In this document: positions 35,508 to 43,984 of the stretch, in pieces | How positions within the stretch are numbered: the stretch's first letter is position 1 | How the letters are laid out: the number at the start of each line of letters is the position of its first letter | Assembly: GCA_014647935.1 (NCBI GenBank) | Contig: BMQD01000008.1 | Location: 1-64,000, forward strand | DNA length: 64,000 nucleotides | From: Planomonospora parontospora | Lineage (GTDB): Bacteria; Actinomycetota; Actinomycetes; Streptosporangiales; Streptosporangiaceae | Direction: 5' to 3' | Program-made: the position numbers and the translations under genes | The notes under the pieces: generated by a model | What the model was told of the DNA's origin: nothing | Seen by the model: the letters and a program-made list of their open reading frames with translations, nothing else | The model's database searches: none

Positions 35508-36476
35508 GTGCCTGTGTCTGTTCGTCCGCAGCCCACCCGGGTGGTCTTCCTGGGTGGGCTTGGCCGTAGCGGAACCACGCTGCTGGAGCGCCTGCTCGGG
35601 GAGCTCCCCGGCTGCGTCGCCCTCGGCGAGGTGGTCCACCTCTGGGCACGGGGTGTGCTGGCGGACGAGGCCTGCGGCTGCGGCGAGCCGTTCGGCGCGT
35701 GCCCCTTCTGGCTGAAGGTCGGTGACCGCGCGTTCGGCGGGTGGTCCGCGGAGCGGGCCGAGCGGGTGCTCGAGCTGAGGCGCCGGGTGGACCGCACCCG
35801 GCGGATCCCGGGCCTGGCCCGGCTGCTCGCCGAGGAGCGGGCGGGCGCCGGGGTGTGGCGGTCGCCGACCGTGACCGAGGAGCTGGGCGAGTACGCCGTC
35901 GCCTACCGCAGGCTCTACGAGGCGGCGGCCGAGGTCGCGGACAGCCCGGTCGTCGTCGATTCCAGCAAACACGCCTCCCTGGCGTTCTGCCTGGCGGCGG
36001 CCGGAGTCGACGTGCACGTCGTGCACGTCGTGCGCGACCCCCGCGCGGTCGCGTACTCCTGGCGGCGCCGGGTCGCACGCCCGGAGGACGGCGTCCCCAT
36101 GACGGTCTGGTCGCCCGCCCGGACCTCGCTGCACTGGCTGACCCAGAACCTCGGTCTCGAGCTGCTGGCCCGTGAGGGCGTGCCCGTCACCCGGATCCGC
36201 TACGAGGACCTGCTGGGCTCTCCCGCCAGGACGCTGCGGCGCCTGGCCGCGGGGCTCGGCGTCCGCCCGAGCCTGGGCTTCCTCGGCGACGGCGAGGCCG
36301 AGCTGTCGGTGGCGCACACCGCCTCGGGCAACCCCATGCGGTTCGCGGTCGGCCGGATCGGCCTGACGCGGGACGACGGCTGGCGCACCGGCGCCCCGCC
36401 CCGGCAACGGAGCCTGGTCACCGCACTGACCTGGCCCCTCATGCTCAAGTACGACTATCCCTGGAGGCTCTCGTGA
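35508..36476 (+). CDS. PAPS-dependent sulfotransferase family protein
   Basis: This 322-residue cytoplasmic-type sulfotransferase has the 5'-phosphosulfate loop FLGGLGRSGTTLLERLLG at the N-terminus and the 3'-phosphate motif VVHVVRDPRAVAYS. The Cys-containing segment CGCGEPFGACPFW, typical of a bacterial subfamily, lies near residue 63. The GTG start is behind GTGAGG. Its stop overlaps the next GT2 gene by four bases. Sulfation of a glycan intermediate is inferred from context; the acceptor is unknown. Confidence 0.88.
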   Translation: MPVSVRPQPTRVVFLGGLGRSGTTLLERLLGELPGCVALGEVVHLWARGVLADEACGCGEPFGACPFWLKVGDRAFGGWSAERAERVLELRRRVDRTRRIPGLARLLAEERAGAGVWRSPTVTEELGEYAVAYRRLYEAAAEVADSPVVVDSSKHASLAFCLAAAGVDVHVVHVVRDPRAVAYSWRRRVARPEDGVPMTVWSPARTSLHWLTQNLGLELLAREGVPVTRIRYEDLLGSPARTLRRLAAGLGVRPSLGFLGDGEAELSVAHTASGNPMRFAVGRIGLTRDDGWRTGAPPRQRSLVTALTWPLMLKYDYPWRLS

Positions 36477-37417
36477 GTCCATCGGTGGGCGTGGTCATCC
36501 CCACGCGCGGAGATCGGCCCGACCAGCTGCGCGCGGCCGCGTGCGCCGCGCTCGCGCAGGACTACCCGGGCTCCGTCGAGATCGTCGTCGTCGTCGACGG
36601 CGGCGACCCGTCGCGGGTGGCCGGCCAGGTGGCCGACCTCCTCGCGGGCCGGGCCCCGGCGGTCCGGGGGGAGACCCCGCCGCCGGAGCGCGGCGTGCGG
36701 GTGCTGGCCAACCGGTTCACCCCCGGCCTGCCGGGGGCGCGCAACACCGGCATCGCCGCGCTCGGCACCGACCTGGTGGCCTTCTGCGACGACGACGACC
36801 GGTGGCTGCCGGGGAAGGTCGACGCGCAGGTCGCGGCGGTGGAGGCGGCGCCGGGGGCGGAGTTCGCCAGCTGCGCCATCGAGGTGGAGTACGGTTCCCG
36901 GCGGGTCCCGCGGCTGGCCGGCACCTGCCGGGTGACCCGTGAGCAGCTCGTCCGCTCGCGCATGGTGATGGTCCACTCCTCGACGTTCCTGTTCCGGCGC
37001 GGAGCCCTCTGGGTGGACGAGAGCGCTCCCGGAGGCCAGAACGAGGACTGGGACCTGGCCCTGCGCGCGGCCGGCCGCCATCCGATCGTGCATGTCGACC
37101 GCCCGCTGGTGCGGGTGCGCTGGGGCGGCTCCATGTACGCGACCCGCTGGGCCGATCGCATCGCCGGTCTCGAGTGGATGCTCGCCCGGCACCCGGATCT
37201 GGCCGTAGACCCGCGCGGCGCGGCGCGGATCTACGGCCAACTCGCCTTCCACCACGCGGCCCTGGGCCGCCGGAGGGAGGCGGGCCGCTGGGCCTGGCGG
37301 GCCTTCACCGCCAGGCGCGGCGAACCCCGCGCGCCGATCGCCTTGGCCGTGGCGCTCGGCCTGGTGCCCGCCCAGGCGGTCCTCAGCCGCCTGCACCACC
37401 ACGGACACGGCATCTGA
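36473..37417 (+). CDS. GT2 family glycosyltransferase
   Basis: This 314-residue protein starts PSVGVVIPTRGDRPDQL, with the metal motif FCDDDDRW and the ED motif GGQNEDWDLALR typical of inverting GT2 enzymes. There are no transmembrane helices. The GTG overlaps the upstream sulfotransferase stop (GTGA), and its own stop overlaps the next ATG by one base. This ties the three proteins to one assembly line, probably elongating the lipid-linked sugar made by the glycosylphosphotransferase. Confidence 0.9.
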   Translation: MSPSVGVVIPTRGDRPDQLRAAACAALAQDYPGSVEIVVVVDGGDPSRVAGQVADLLAGRAPAVRGETPPPERGVRVLANRFTPGLPGARNTGIAALGTDLVAFCDDDDRWLPGKVDAQVAAVEAAPGAEFASCAIEVEYGSRRVPRLAGTCRVTREQLVRSRMVMVHSSTFLFRRGALWVDESAPGGQNEDWDLALRAAGRHPIVHVDRPLVRVRWGGSMYATRWADRIAGLEWMLARHPDLAVDPRGAARIYGQLAFHHAALGRRREAGRWAWRAFTARRGEPRAPIALAVALGLVPAQAVLSRLHHHGHGI

Positions 37418-38427
37418 TGCGGGCCGGAGCAGGCCACGCCCCGGTGGCCGCGGACGGGTGCCTCGCGATGGCGGCGGGGCCGAAGGACCCGGCCGGGCGG
37501 TTCGGGCCGTTCGGACCGGGGAGGACGGCGAAACCGGTGCAGTCGGTGAAGTCGGCGCTCCCCGCGGACCCGGCCCAGGCGGCGAGGCCGGGGAAGTCGG
37601 CGGCCCCCGCGGGCGCGGCGGTCCCGCGGCAGCGACCGCGACCGGACAAGGCCACCCGCAGGCGGCTCCGCCGCCGCGTCCGGGTGGCGGGCGTCGCGAT
37701 CGACCCGATGACCGAGACCGAGGTGGTCGACCACGCGGTGGCCGCGTTGAAACGGGGCGAGGGCGGTCACATCGTCACCCCGAACGTGGACATCAGCCGG
37801 GCCGTCGCCCGCGACGAGGCACTGCGCCGGCTGGTCGAGGGCGCCGATCTCGCGGTGGCCGACGGCATGCCGCTGGTGTGGGCGGCGAGGCTGCTCGGCA
37901 CCCCCGTCCCGGGCCGGATCACCGGCGCGGACCTGATCTGGTCCCTGTCGGAGGCGGCGGCCTTCTACCGCTATCCGATCTACCTGCTGGGCGGTCCGCC
38001 GGGCGTGGCGGAGCAGGCCGCGGTCAGGCTGGTGGACCGCTACCCGGGTCTGCTCGTCTCCGGGGTGGACGCGCCGCCGTACGGGTTCGAGGACACCCCC
38101 GAGGGCTACGAGCGGATCCGGGAGGCGATCGTGGCCGCCGGGCCCCGGGTGGTCTTCGTCGGGCTGGGCTTCCCCAAGCAGGACCGGCTGATCGCGGCGC
38201 TCCGCGAGGAGCTGCCGGGGACCTGGTTCATCGGCTGCGGGTCGGCCATCGCCTTCGCCGCCGGGGCCGTGCGCCGGGCGCCGGAGTGGATGCAGCGGTC
38301 CGGGCTGGAGTGGCTCTTCCGCCTGCTCAGCGAGCCGGGCCGGCTGGCCCGTCGCTACCTGGTCGACGACCTGCCGTTCGCGCTGAGACTGCTCACCGTC
38401 TGCCTGTTCAAGCGGCTGTTCTCCTGA
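37417..38427 (+). CDS. WecG/TagA/CpsF family glycosyltransferase (GT26)
   Basis: This 336-residue protein belongs to the family that adds a second sugar, often ManNAc, to a polyprenyl-diphosphate-linked sugar. Conserved parts are HIVTPNVDISRAVARD, ADGMPLVW, RITGADL, GGPPGVAE and FVGLGFPKQD. The first 85 or so residues are a Pro/Ala/Lys-rich extension absent from the family, so a later start is possible, but no better start codon is evident. The C-terminal RRYLVDDLPF tail is membrane-associating in relatives. Confidence 0.9.
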   Translation: MRAGAGHAPVAADGCLAMAAGPKDPAGRFGPFGPGRTAKPVQSVKSALPADPAQAARPGKSAAPAGAAVPRQRPRPDKATRRRLRRRVRVAGVAIDPMTETEVVDHAVAALKRGEGGHIVTPNVDISRAVARDEALRRLVEGADLAVADGMPLVWAARLLGTPVPGRITGADLIWSLSEAAAFYRYPIYLLGGPPGVAEQAAVRLVDRYPGLLVSGVDAPPYGFEDTPEGYERIREAIVAAGPRVVFVGLGFPKQDRLIAALREELPGTWFIGCGSAIAFAAGAVRRAPEWMQRSGLEWLFRLLSEPGRLARRYLVDDLPFALRLLTVCLFKRLFS

Positions 38428-38470
38428 AGATCCGGGTCTCCCGCCGCTCGGCGTCCGCCGGGGCAGCGGC

Positions 38471-39373
38471 TCAACCTCGGGCCAGTTCCCTGACCCGCCG
38501 GGCGTCCTCCTCGCTGAGGCGGCCTCCCGCCTCGGCCAGGGCCCGGCGGGAGTCCATCGGCCGGTAGGCCGTGCGGGACAGGCCGTGCCAGGCGAAGCCG
38601 CGGGCGGTGGAGCCCGGGGCCGTGCAGGCGCGGCGGACGCGTCCCTCGGCGCGCGCGGACCAGGTCAGGCCGGCCCAGTCGTACAGGCGGCGGAAACCCT
38701 CCACCGGGGCGGCGGCCAGGTCCTCGTAGCGGACCAGCAGGATCTCCGGGTGCCGGGCGGCCAGGTCGGCGGCGACGGCCGCGGCCGTCCGCCACAGGGC
38801 GACGTTCTTGAGCAGCCGGTCCTGGCAGCCGACCAGCGGCCGCAGCTCCTCCACTCGGGGGTGGTCCCGGACCAGCAGCGGCTGCTCCAGCAGCTCGTGG
38901 AAGTAGACCGTCCAGCCGAGCCGCTGCCAGCTCCCGGCGAACGCCACCGGGTCGCGGACCAGGATGATCACCCGGCAGCCCAGCCGGTGGGCGAACCAGC
39001 CCGCGGAGAACAGCGCGAACGGGTCGTCGAGCAGCGCCCGGCGACCGGTCAGCCGCCCGAGGGTGAACGCGGTGCCGTACCGGACCATGCGGGCCAGGTC
39101 GTACGGCGCGCGGTTGCGGCGGAGCTCGGCGAGGAACCGGTAGCGCAGGGAGACGGTGTCGGTGAAGGCCCGCAGCCACGGCTCGTCGTCGTCGGCGCAG
39201 ATGTACTGGAAGCGGTGGGTGACGTCGGCGTCGAGCACGCCGGGGGAGCGGCCCGGCCGGGGCAGCGGGTTGAGCGGCTCGTTGACGTAGACCAGTTCGC
39301 CGCCCGCCGCGAGCATCCTGCCCGTCCAGCTCGTCCCGCTCCGGGGCAGCCCGGTCACCAGTACGGGGGTCAC
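38471..39373 (-). CDS. Sulfotransferase family protein
   Basis: This 300-residue protein has the PAPS loop VLVTGLPRSGTSWTGRML at residues 4-21 and the 3'-phosphate motif CRVIILVRDPVAFAGSW. Conserved RYEDLAAAP lies in the C-terminal half. GTG 39373 follows GGAGG. It is the last gene of the leftward operon that begins with the Wzz-like gene. With two other sulfotransferases in the block, it probably modifies a different position or sugar. Confidence 0.88.
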   Translation of the reverse strand: MTPVLVTGLPRSGTSWTGRMLAAGGELVYVNEPLNPLPRPGRSPGVLDADVTHRFQYICADDDEPWLRAFTDTVSLRYRFLAELRRNRAPYDLARMVRYGTAFTLGRLTGRRALLDDPFALFSAGWFAHRLGCRVIILVRDPVAFAGSWQRLGWTVYFHELLEQPLLVRDHPRVEELRPLVGCQDRLLKNVALWRTAAAVAADLAARHPEILLVRYEDLAAAPVEGFRRLYDWAGLTWSARAEGRVRRACTAPGSTARGFAWHGLSRTAYRPMDSRRALAEAGGRLSEEDARRVRELARG

Positions 39374-39467
39374 CGGCCGCCTCCGGAGGCCGGTGCCGCG
39401 GGAGCGGGGGCGGCCGGACCCCGGTCCCCGGCGCGGGCGGCCCCGGCCGGTCCGGTCGCGCCCCGCC

Positions 39468-40325
39468 TCAGGACCGCCACGACGGCTCCGCGCCGAGCCA
39501 GGGGGCCAGCAGGGCGTCGGACCCCTCGAACCGGGCGGCCAGCTCGCGACGGAGCGACGGGGGCATCGGAGCGGGCCGGGGGCGGGCGTTGTGCCGGTCG
39601 AACACCGGGTCGCCGAGGTGCGGCAGGCCGAGGAACCGCAGCACCCGGTCGTAGACGGGCTCCGGCCGGGCGAAGAACTCCCCGCTGTCCAGTACGAGGA
39701 TCCGCTCCCGGCCGATCAGGGGCTCCACCCGGGCGAGCTGCTCGGCGTAACGGCCCCGGGCCAGGTAGGCGTGGTGGCGGTGGGCGTGGTGCGTCGAGTA
39801 CGGCGAGGCGACGAGGGACTCCTCCGCCCCGGCCAGCCGCTCCTCCTCCAGCTCCAGGGCTCTGGCGAAGCAGCGTTCGCTCTCGAAACCCCGGGCCAGC
39901 TCGTGGGCGTGCGCGGAGAAGGCGCGCTCGACCGGGTCGCGGACCAGCACGATCAGCTTCACCCCCGGCAGGTCCGCGGCGATCCGGGCGGCGGCCAGCG
40001 GGTGGAAGAGGTAGTAGGGCGCCGACTCGAAGGCCTGCGGGCGGTGGCCGTGGCGGCGGGACAGGCGCAGGGTCGCCCCCCGCAGCGGGAAGTGCGCCCG
40101 GTACCAGGACAGGCCGCGGTCGTAGGCCACGTCGAAGTAGTGCACGCCCTTGTGCAGGACGGGCTTGAGCACGAGCGGGTGGCGGGCCAGCGCCCGGTAG
40201 AGCGAGGTCGTGCCGGAGCGCTGCGCCCCGACGACCAGGAAGGACGGCAGGATCCGGTTGCCGGAGGTGAGGCGTCCCGTGGTCCGGGACACGGCGTGCA
40301 CGGAGCGTTTCAGCGCGGGTTTCAC
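39468..40325 (-). CDS. Sulfotransferase (heparan N-sulfotransferase-like fold)
   Basis: This 285-residue protein has the 5'-phosphosulfate loop FLVVGAQRSGTTSLYRAL, the 3'-phosphate motif LIVLVRDPVERAFSAHAH and the downstream GRYAEQL typical of Sulfotransfer_1 enzymes acting on carbohydrates. The GTG start overlaps the upstream kinase-like gene (GTGA) and has AGGAGG, so it is translated in the same operon. The polysaccharide context makes a glycan acceptor more likely than a small molecule. Confidence 0.9.
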   Translation of the reverse strand: MKPALKRSVHAVSRTTGRLTSGNRILPSFLVVGAQRSGTTSLYRALARHPLVLKPVLHKGVHYFDVAYDRGLSWYRAHFPLRGATLRLSRRHGHRPQAFESAPYYLFHPLAAARIAADLPGVKLIVLVRDPVERAFSAHAHELARGFESERCFARALELEEERLAGAEESLVASPYSTHHAHRHHAYLARGRYAEQLARVEPLIGRERILVLDSGEFFARPEPVYDRVLRFLGLPHLGDPVFDRHNARPRPAPMPPSLRRELAARFEGSDALLAPWLGAEPSWRS

Positions 40326-41221
40326 ACCAGGACCTCCTGGGAGTCGACGACCGGGTTGAGCCATGCGGCGGGCGGGCCGAGCGGCTCGTGTCCGTCGGCG
40401 GCGTGCCGGTGGGCCAGCGCGGTCAGGTAGTGGACCGCGGTCAGCCGGGCCTCGCCCGCCGACAGGCCGAACGGGGCCAGCAGCGGCAATGCCTGCGCCA
40501 CGCACGCGCGGGCGGCGGTCGGCGGGTCCATCCGGCGCAGGGCCCGCTGCAGGAAGTGGTGGAGCGCGTCGAAGCCGAGCGGCACGCCGGTGCCGAACCG
40601 CTCCCAGTCCCACACCAGCAGCCGGTCGTCCGGGCCGCGCGCGATGTTCCACGGGGAGAAGTCGCCGTGCCAGGCGAAGCGCTCCCCGCCGATCCCGCTG
40701 ATCTCACGGATCGCCTCGGCGCGCAGGTCCGCCCCGGCCGCGCCGCGCCGTACGGGCAGGGGGGAGAGCGCGAGGACCGACAGGTCGCGCCAGGAGCCGT
40801 GGTGGAGCACGGTCGGCGGGATGACGGTCTTCAGCGGCGTCTCGGCGAGCATGGCGAGCGTCCGCGCCTCGTGCGCGACGAGTTCGCGGGTGCGGTCGGT
40901 GTCGCCGATCTTGACGAAGGCGACCGTGCCGTCCGGGCCCCGGGCCTCCAGGACGGGTTTGCGGTTGGCCCGCCGGGCGGGGCGCACGTGGAGGGTCACC
41001 CGGATCGGGATGCCCAGCACCTCGCTCAGGTGGGTCTCGATGCTGTCCCGCCCCGCGGGGACCATGACCCTGCCGCAGGGGTGCCACCACGCCCGCGGGG
41101 TGAGCCTGCGGGGGATCAGGGGGTGCGGGAGCAGGCTGTACGGCCGGTCCTCGCCGGGACCGGGGAACAGCAGGCTGATCGTCCGGTCGAGGTAGCGCCG
41201 CCGGACCCGGGCGTCGTTCAT
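40322..41221 (-). CDS. APH/choline-kinase-fold phosphotransferase
   Basis: This 299-residue protein has the Brenner motif WHGDFSPWNIARG and the metal motif VWDWERFG of the aminoglycoside phosphotransferase fold. An N-terminal lobe includes VAFVKIGD. Aminoglycoside resistance is unlikely given its place. It is coupled at both ends, by ATGA to the O-antigen-ligase-like gene and by GTGA to a sulfotransferase. It may phosphorylate a sugar or a lipid-linked intermediate; the substrate cannot be read from sequence. Confidence 0.8.
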   Translation of the reverse strand: MNDARVRRRYLDRTISLLFPGPGEDRPYSLLPHPLIPRRLTPRAWWHPCGRVMVPAGRDSIETHLSEVLGIPIRVTLHVRPARRANRKPVLEARGPDGTVAFVKIGDTDRTRELVAHEARTLAMLAETPLKTVIPPTVLHHGSWRDLSVLALSPLPVRRGAAGADLRAEAIREISGIGGERFAWHGDFSPWNIARGPDDRLLVWDWERFGTGVPLGFDALHHFLQRALRRMDPPTAARACVAQALPLLAPFGLSAGEARLTAVHYLTALAHRHAADGHEPLGPPAAWLNPVVDSQEVLV

Positions 41222-42513
41222 TCGGTGGCCCCCCGTGCCATGGTGTTCCTCCAGAGCAGTGCGAAAGAGATCAGGTAGAGGATGAGCGGTGTGACCAGCC
41301 CGTCGTAGACGAACATGTAGAGCAGGGTGAGGATCATCACCAGGACGCCGGCCGCGCCGATCGGCGAGCGGTCGGACCAGTGGCGCCGGACGGCTCCGGC
41401 GAAGAACGCGACGTAGAGCGCGGCGCCGACGAAGCCCTGGGTGATCATCAGGTGCCAGAGCTGGCCGTCGCTGCCCAGCGGCGGGTGGCCGCAGGTGTCG
41501 CACCAGTCGCTCTTGCCGGTGGTGATCGTCCGGTAGTTGCCCCGGGCGTTGCGGTTGTTGCCGTAGCCGATGAAGGGGGAGGTGCCCGCCGCGGCGATGG
41601 TGGACGACACGGTGAAGGCGCGGATGTCGTTGCTGTGCGGGTTGTCCAGCCGCTGGGCGACCAGCGGCTGGAGCGGGCTCAGGACGAAGGCCAGCGCTCC
41701 CGCCGCGACGGCCGCGCACATCACCAGGCGGCGCCGCGCGCTCGTCCTCAGGACCAGGTAGGCGGCGGCGACGCCCAGGCCGATCCAGAGGCCGCGGTTG
41801 AGCGAGTAGACGACCGGGATGGAGGCGAGGGCGAGCAGCACGAGCGCGGCCAGGCGGCGGTGCGGCCCGCCGTACACCCACCAGCCGACCACGAACCAGA
41901 CGAGCAGGACCGAGAGGTTGCTGCCCCAGGCGTTGGCCCACTCGAAGGGCGCCTCGGGGCGGGGCGAGGCGTGCCCGAGGACCTTCTGCACCTGGGCGGC
42001 GGTGGGGTGGATCAGGTTCTGCACGAAGGAGTTGCCGCTGATCCATCCGGGCAGGAGCCGTTCGACGGGCGAGGTGAACTGCACGTGCGGCGCGAACACG
42101 CCCAGCAGGCCGCCCGCGACGGTCGTGACGAACAGCGCGCCCAGCATGCGCACCAGCCTGAGCTGCGGCAGTTCGTGCTCGGTGAGGCTCCCCAGGTAGA
42201 GGACCATGATCGTCATGGAGACGTAGAGGGCCAGGCGCATCAGGTAGCCGATGATCCGCCCCGCGCCGAACTCGCCGTAGGTGTCCGGTGGCATCTCGCC
42301 GAGCATGAGCGCGCTGACGAGGTAGCCGGCGAGCAGCAGCAGCCAGATCCCGAACCCCTTCGGGACCCGGATCGGCCGTCGCCGCCACAGGACGACCGCC
42401 ATCGGCGGAGCGAGCACGATCACCGCCAGCCCGCCGAAGCCCAGCATCCACCAGACGGGGTAGCCGACGAGGAGCACGGCGATGGGCCAGCTCGCCGGGT
42501 GCGGGCCTGTCAC
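41218..42513 (-). CDS. O-antigen ligase/polymerase-like membrane protein
   Basis: This 431-residue protein has ten or more hydrophobic helices. It has the large outer loop near residues 260-345 (TSPFIGYGNNRNARGNY and GQLWHLMITQGFVG) characteristic of Wzy/WaaL-type (Wzy_C) proteins. These enzymes polymerise or ligate lipid-linked glycans outside the membrane. GTG 42513 overlaps the Wzz-like gene stop (GTGA). No Wzx flippase was found in the window. Confidence 0.88.
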   Translation of the reverse strand: MTGPHPASWPIAVLLVGYPVWWMLGFGGLAVIVLAPPMAVVLWRRRPIRVPKGFGIWLLLLAGYLVSALMLGEMPPDTYGEFGAGRIIGYLMRLALYVSMTIMVLYLGSLTEHELPQLRLVRMLGALFVTTVAGGLLGVFAPHVQFTSPVERLLPGWISGNSFVQNLIHPTAAQVQKVLGHASPRPEAPFEWANAWGSNLSVLLVWFVVGWWVYGGPHRRLAALVLLALASIPVVYSLNRGLWIGLGVAAAYLVLRTSARRRLVMCAAVAAGALAFVLSPLQPLVAQRLDNPHSNDIRAFTVSSTIAAAGTSPFIGYGNNRNARGNYRTITTGKSDWCDTCGHPPLGSDGQLWHLMITQGFVGAALYVAFFAGAVRRHWSDRSPIGAAGVLVMILTLLYMFVYDGLVTPLILYLISFALLWRNTMARGATE

Positions 42514-43697
42514 GGGGGGAACACCCGCCTGCCGGTGGGCGGGGTCCCGCGCAGGGCGGCGTGCACGTCGGAGAGGGCGATCTCGGCCGTGGCGTCGGCC
42601 TCGGGGAGGGTGGCGCGGGGGTTCCCGCCGCCCGAGGGGATCAGCGTGCCCCCGGCGGGCTCGACGAGGCGCACGGCCCGGGGCTTGTCGGGAGCCGCCT
42701 CCGCGGCGACGACCGCGCCGAGCACCGGGACGCGGCTCTCACCCAGCTGCCGTACGGCCCGGGCCACGTCCTGGGACGACGTCCCGGGCAGGGGGACCAG
42801 CAGCACGGCGCCGCCGGCGCCCGCCAGGTCGGCCACCTCCCGGCCGGTGACGAGGTCGATGCCGGTCAGGCGGGCGAGGTCGCGGGGGTCGCGGATCCGG
42901 GTGTCGAGGCGGTCGCGGATCCAGGCGAGCCCGACTCCGGCGAGCAGGCCGATCATGAATCCGCTGCCGAGGTACAGGGGAGGGCTGGGCGTGCTGGGGC
43001 GGTCCGGGGCGACCGCCTCACTGATCACCGAACCCGGGGTGACGGCGACGGTCTTGAGCGCGTCGTATTTGACGGTGAGGTTGTAGACCTGGCGGCTGAG
43101 GACGCTCCGCCGCTGCAGGGCGATGGTGTGGTCGGCCGTGCCCCGGTCCAGCCCGGGCAGTTCGGCGACCACCTCGGTGAGGCTCTCGTTGACCTGCCTG
43201 AGCTTGGACAGGAGCGTCTTGAGCTGGACGGTCAGGGCCTCGTCGGCGGCCTCGCGCCGGTGCGCCAGGTAGGCCTGGGCGTACGCGCTCGCCCCCGCGG
43301 CGGCGCTGTTGGGATCGGCGGCGGTGTAGGAGATCTCCAGGACCGAGGTGTTGGGCGGCACGGCGACGTCGACGGGGCCGGGAGTGCTCTTGAGCGCGGC
43401 CTGGGCCTTCTTGGCGACCACGGCGGACTGGGCGATCTGGGCCTCGGTGTCGAGGTTGAGGGCCTCCCGCTGCCGGTTGGTCACCTGGTTGGTCTGCTCC
43501 TGGACGCCGGTCGGGGTCACCAGGACGTAGGTGGAGGCGGTGTAGGCGGGCGGGGTGGCCCACAGCAGGGCGCCGCCGCCGCCGGTCCCGGCGGCGAGGC
43601 AGAGCAGGAGGGCCGGCCAGCGGCGGCGGAGCAGGGACGCGTAATCCGCCAGGTCTCCGCCGGAGCGGCGGACGGGGGGGTCCGGCGACAGGCTCAT
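42510..43697 (-). CDS. Wzz-type polysaccharide co-polymerase
   Basis: This 395-residue protein has a short N-terminal cytoplasmic part (DLADYASLLRRRWPALL), a first helix, an outer coiled-coil domain and a second helix near residue 235 (LYLGSGFMIGLLAGVGLAW). These are the marks of chain-length regulators. The last 120 residues lie inside and resemble a degenerate tyrosine-kinase domain without a Walker A motif. It is the first gene of the leftward operon. A TATAGT-like -10 lies about 60 bp upstream. Confidence 0.87.
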   Translation of the reverse strand: MSLSPDPPVRRSGGDLADYASLLRRRWPALLLCLAAGTGGGGALLWATPPAYTASTYVLVTPTGVQEQTNQVTNRQREALNLDTEAQIAQSAVVAKKAQAALKSTPGPVDVAVPPNTSVLEISYTAADPNSAAAGASAYAQAYLAHRREAADEALTVQLKTLLSKLRQVNESLTEVVAELPGLDRGTADHTIALQRRSVLSRQVYNLTVKYDALKTVAVTPGSVISEAVAPDRPSTPSPPLYLGSGFMIGLLAGVGLAWIRDRLDTRIRDPRDLARLTGIDLVTGREVADLAGAGGAVLLVPLPGTSSQDVARAVRQLGESRVPVLGAVVAAEAAPDKPRAVRLVEPAGGTLIPSGGGNPRATLPEADATAEIALSDVHAALRGTPPTGRRVFPP

Positions 43698-43984
43698 GCG
43701 TTCGGTCCCTCTCGGGGGCTGGGCCTCGCGGGGGGAGGCTGACGCTGGGAACCCTAGGACTATAGGCCGGAACGCTATTTTCCCGTCCGCATACCCAGGA
43801 TTTTCCTGGTGCGGCGGCGGCCAATCACGCCGAGATAACTGGTGTTTATCCGATATTTCCTCGCCGCTCCGCCGGGGAGGCGGAACAGTCCGGCAAAGTA
43901 TGCGACGCGGCACGTCCGGAGGATGGGAGGGTGTGTCCCGCGGAAGGTAAAGAAACGCGCGGACGGACCATCTGTGAGGAACCG

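Noticed and set aside
40322..41221. Aminoglycoside resistance gene
   Set aside because: The fold fits, but the gene is translationally coupled to polysaccharide and sulfotransferase genes, which makes a sugar substrate more likely.
43797..43811. Hairpin CCAGGA-TTT-TCCTGG between wzz and the GH26-like gene as a terminator
   Set aside because: It lies between divergent promoters where no transcript would end, so it is more likely chance or a weak operator.
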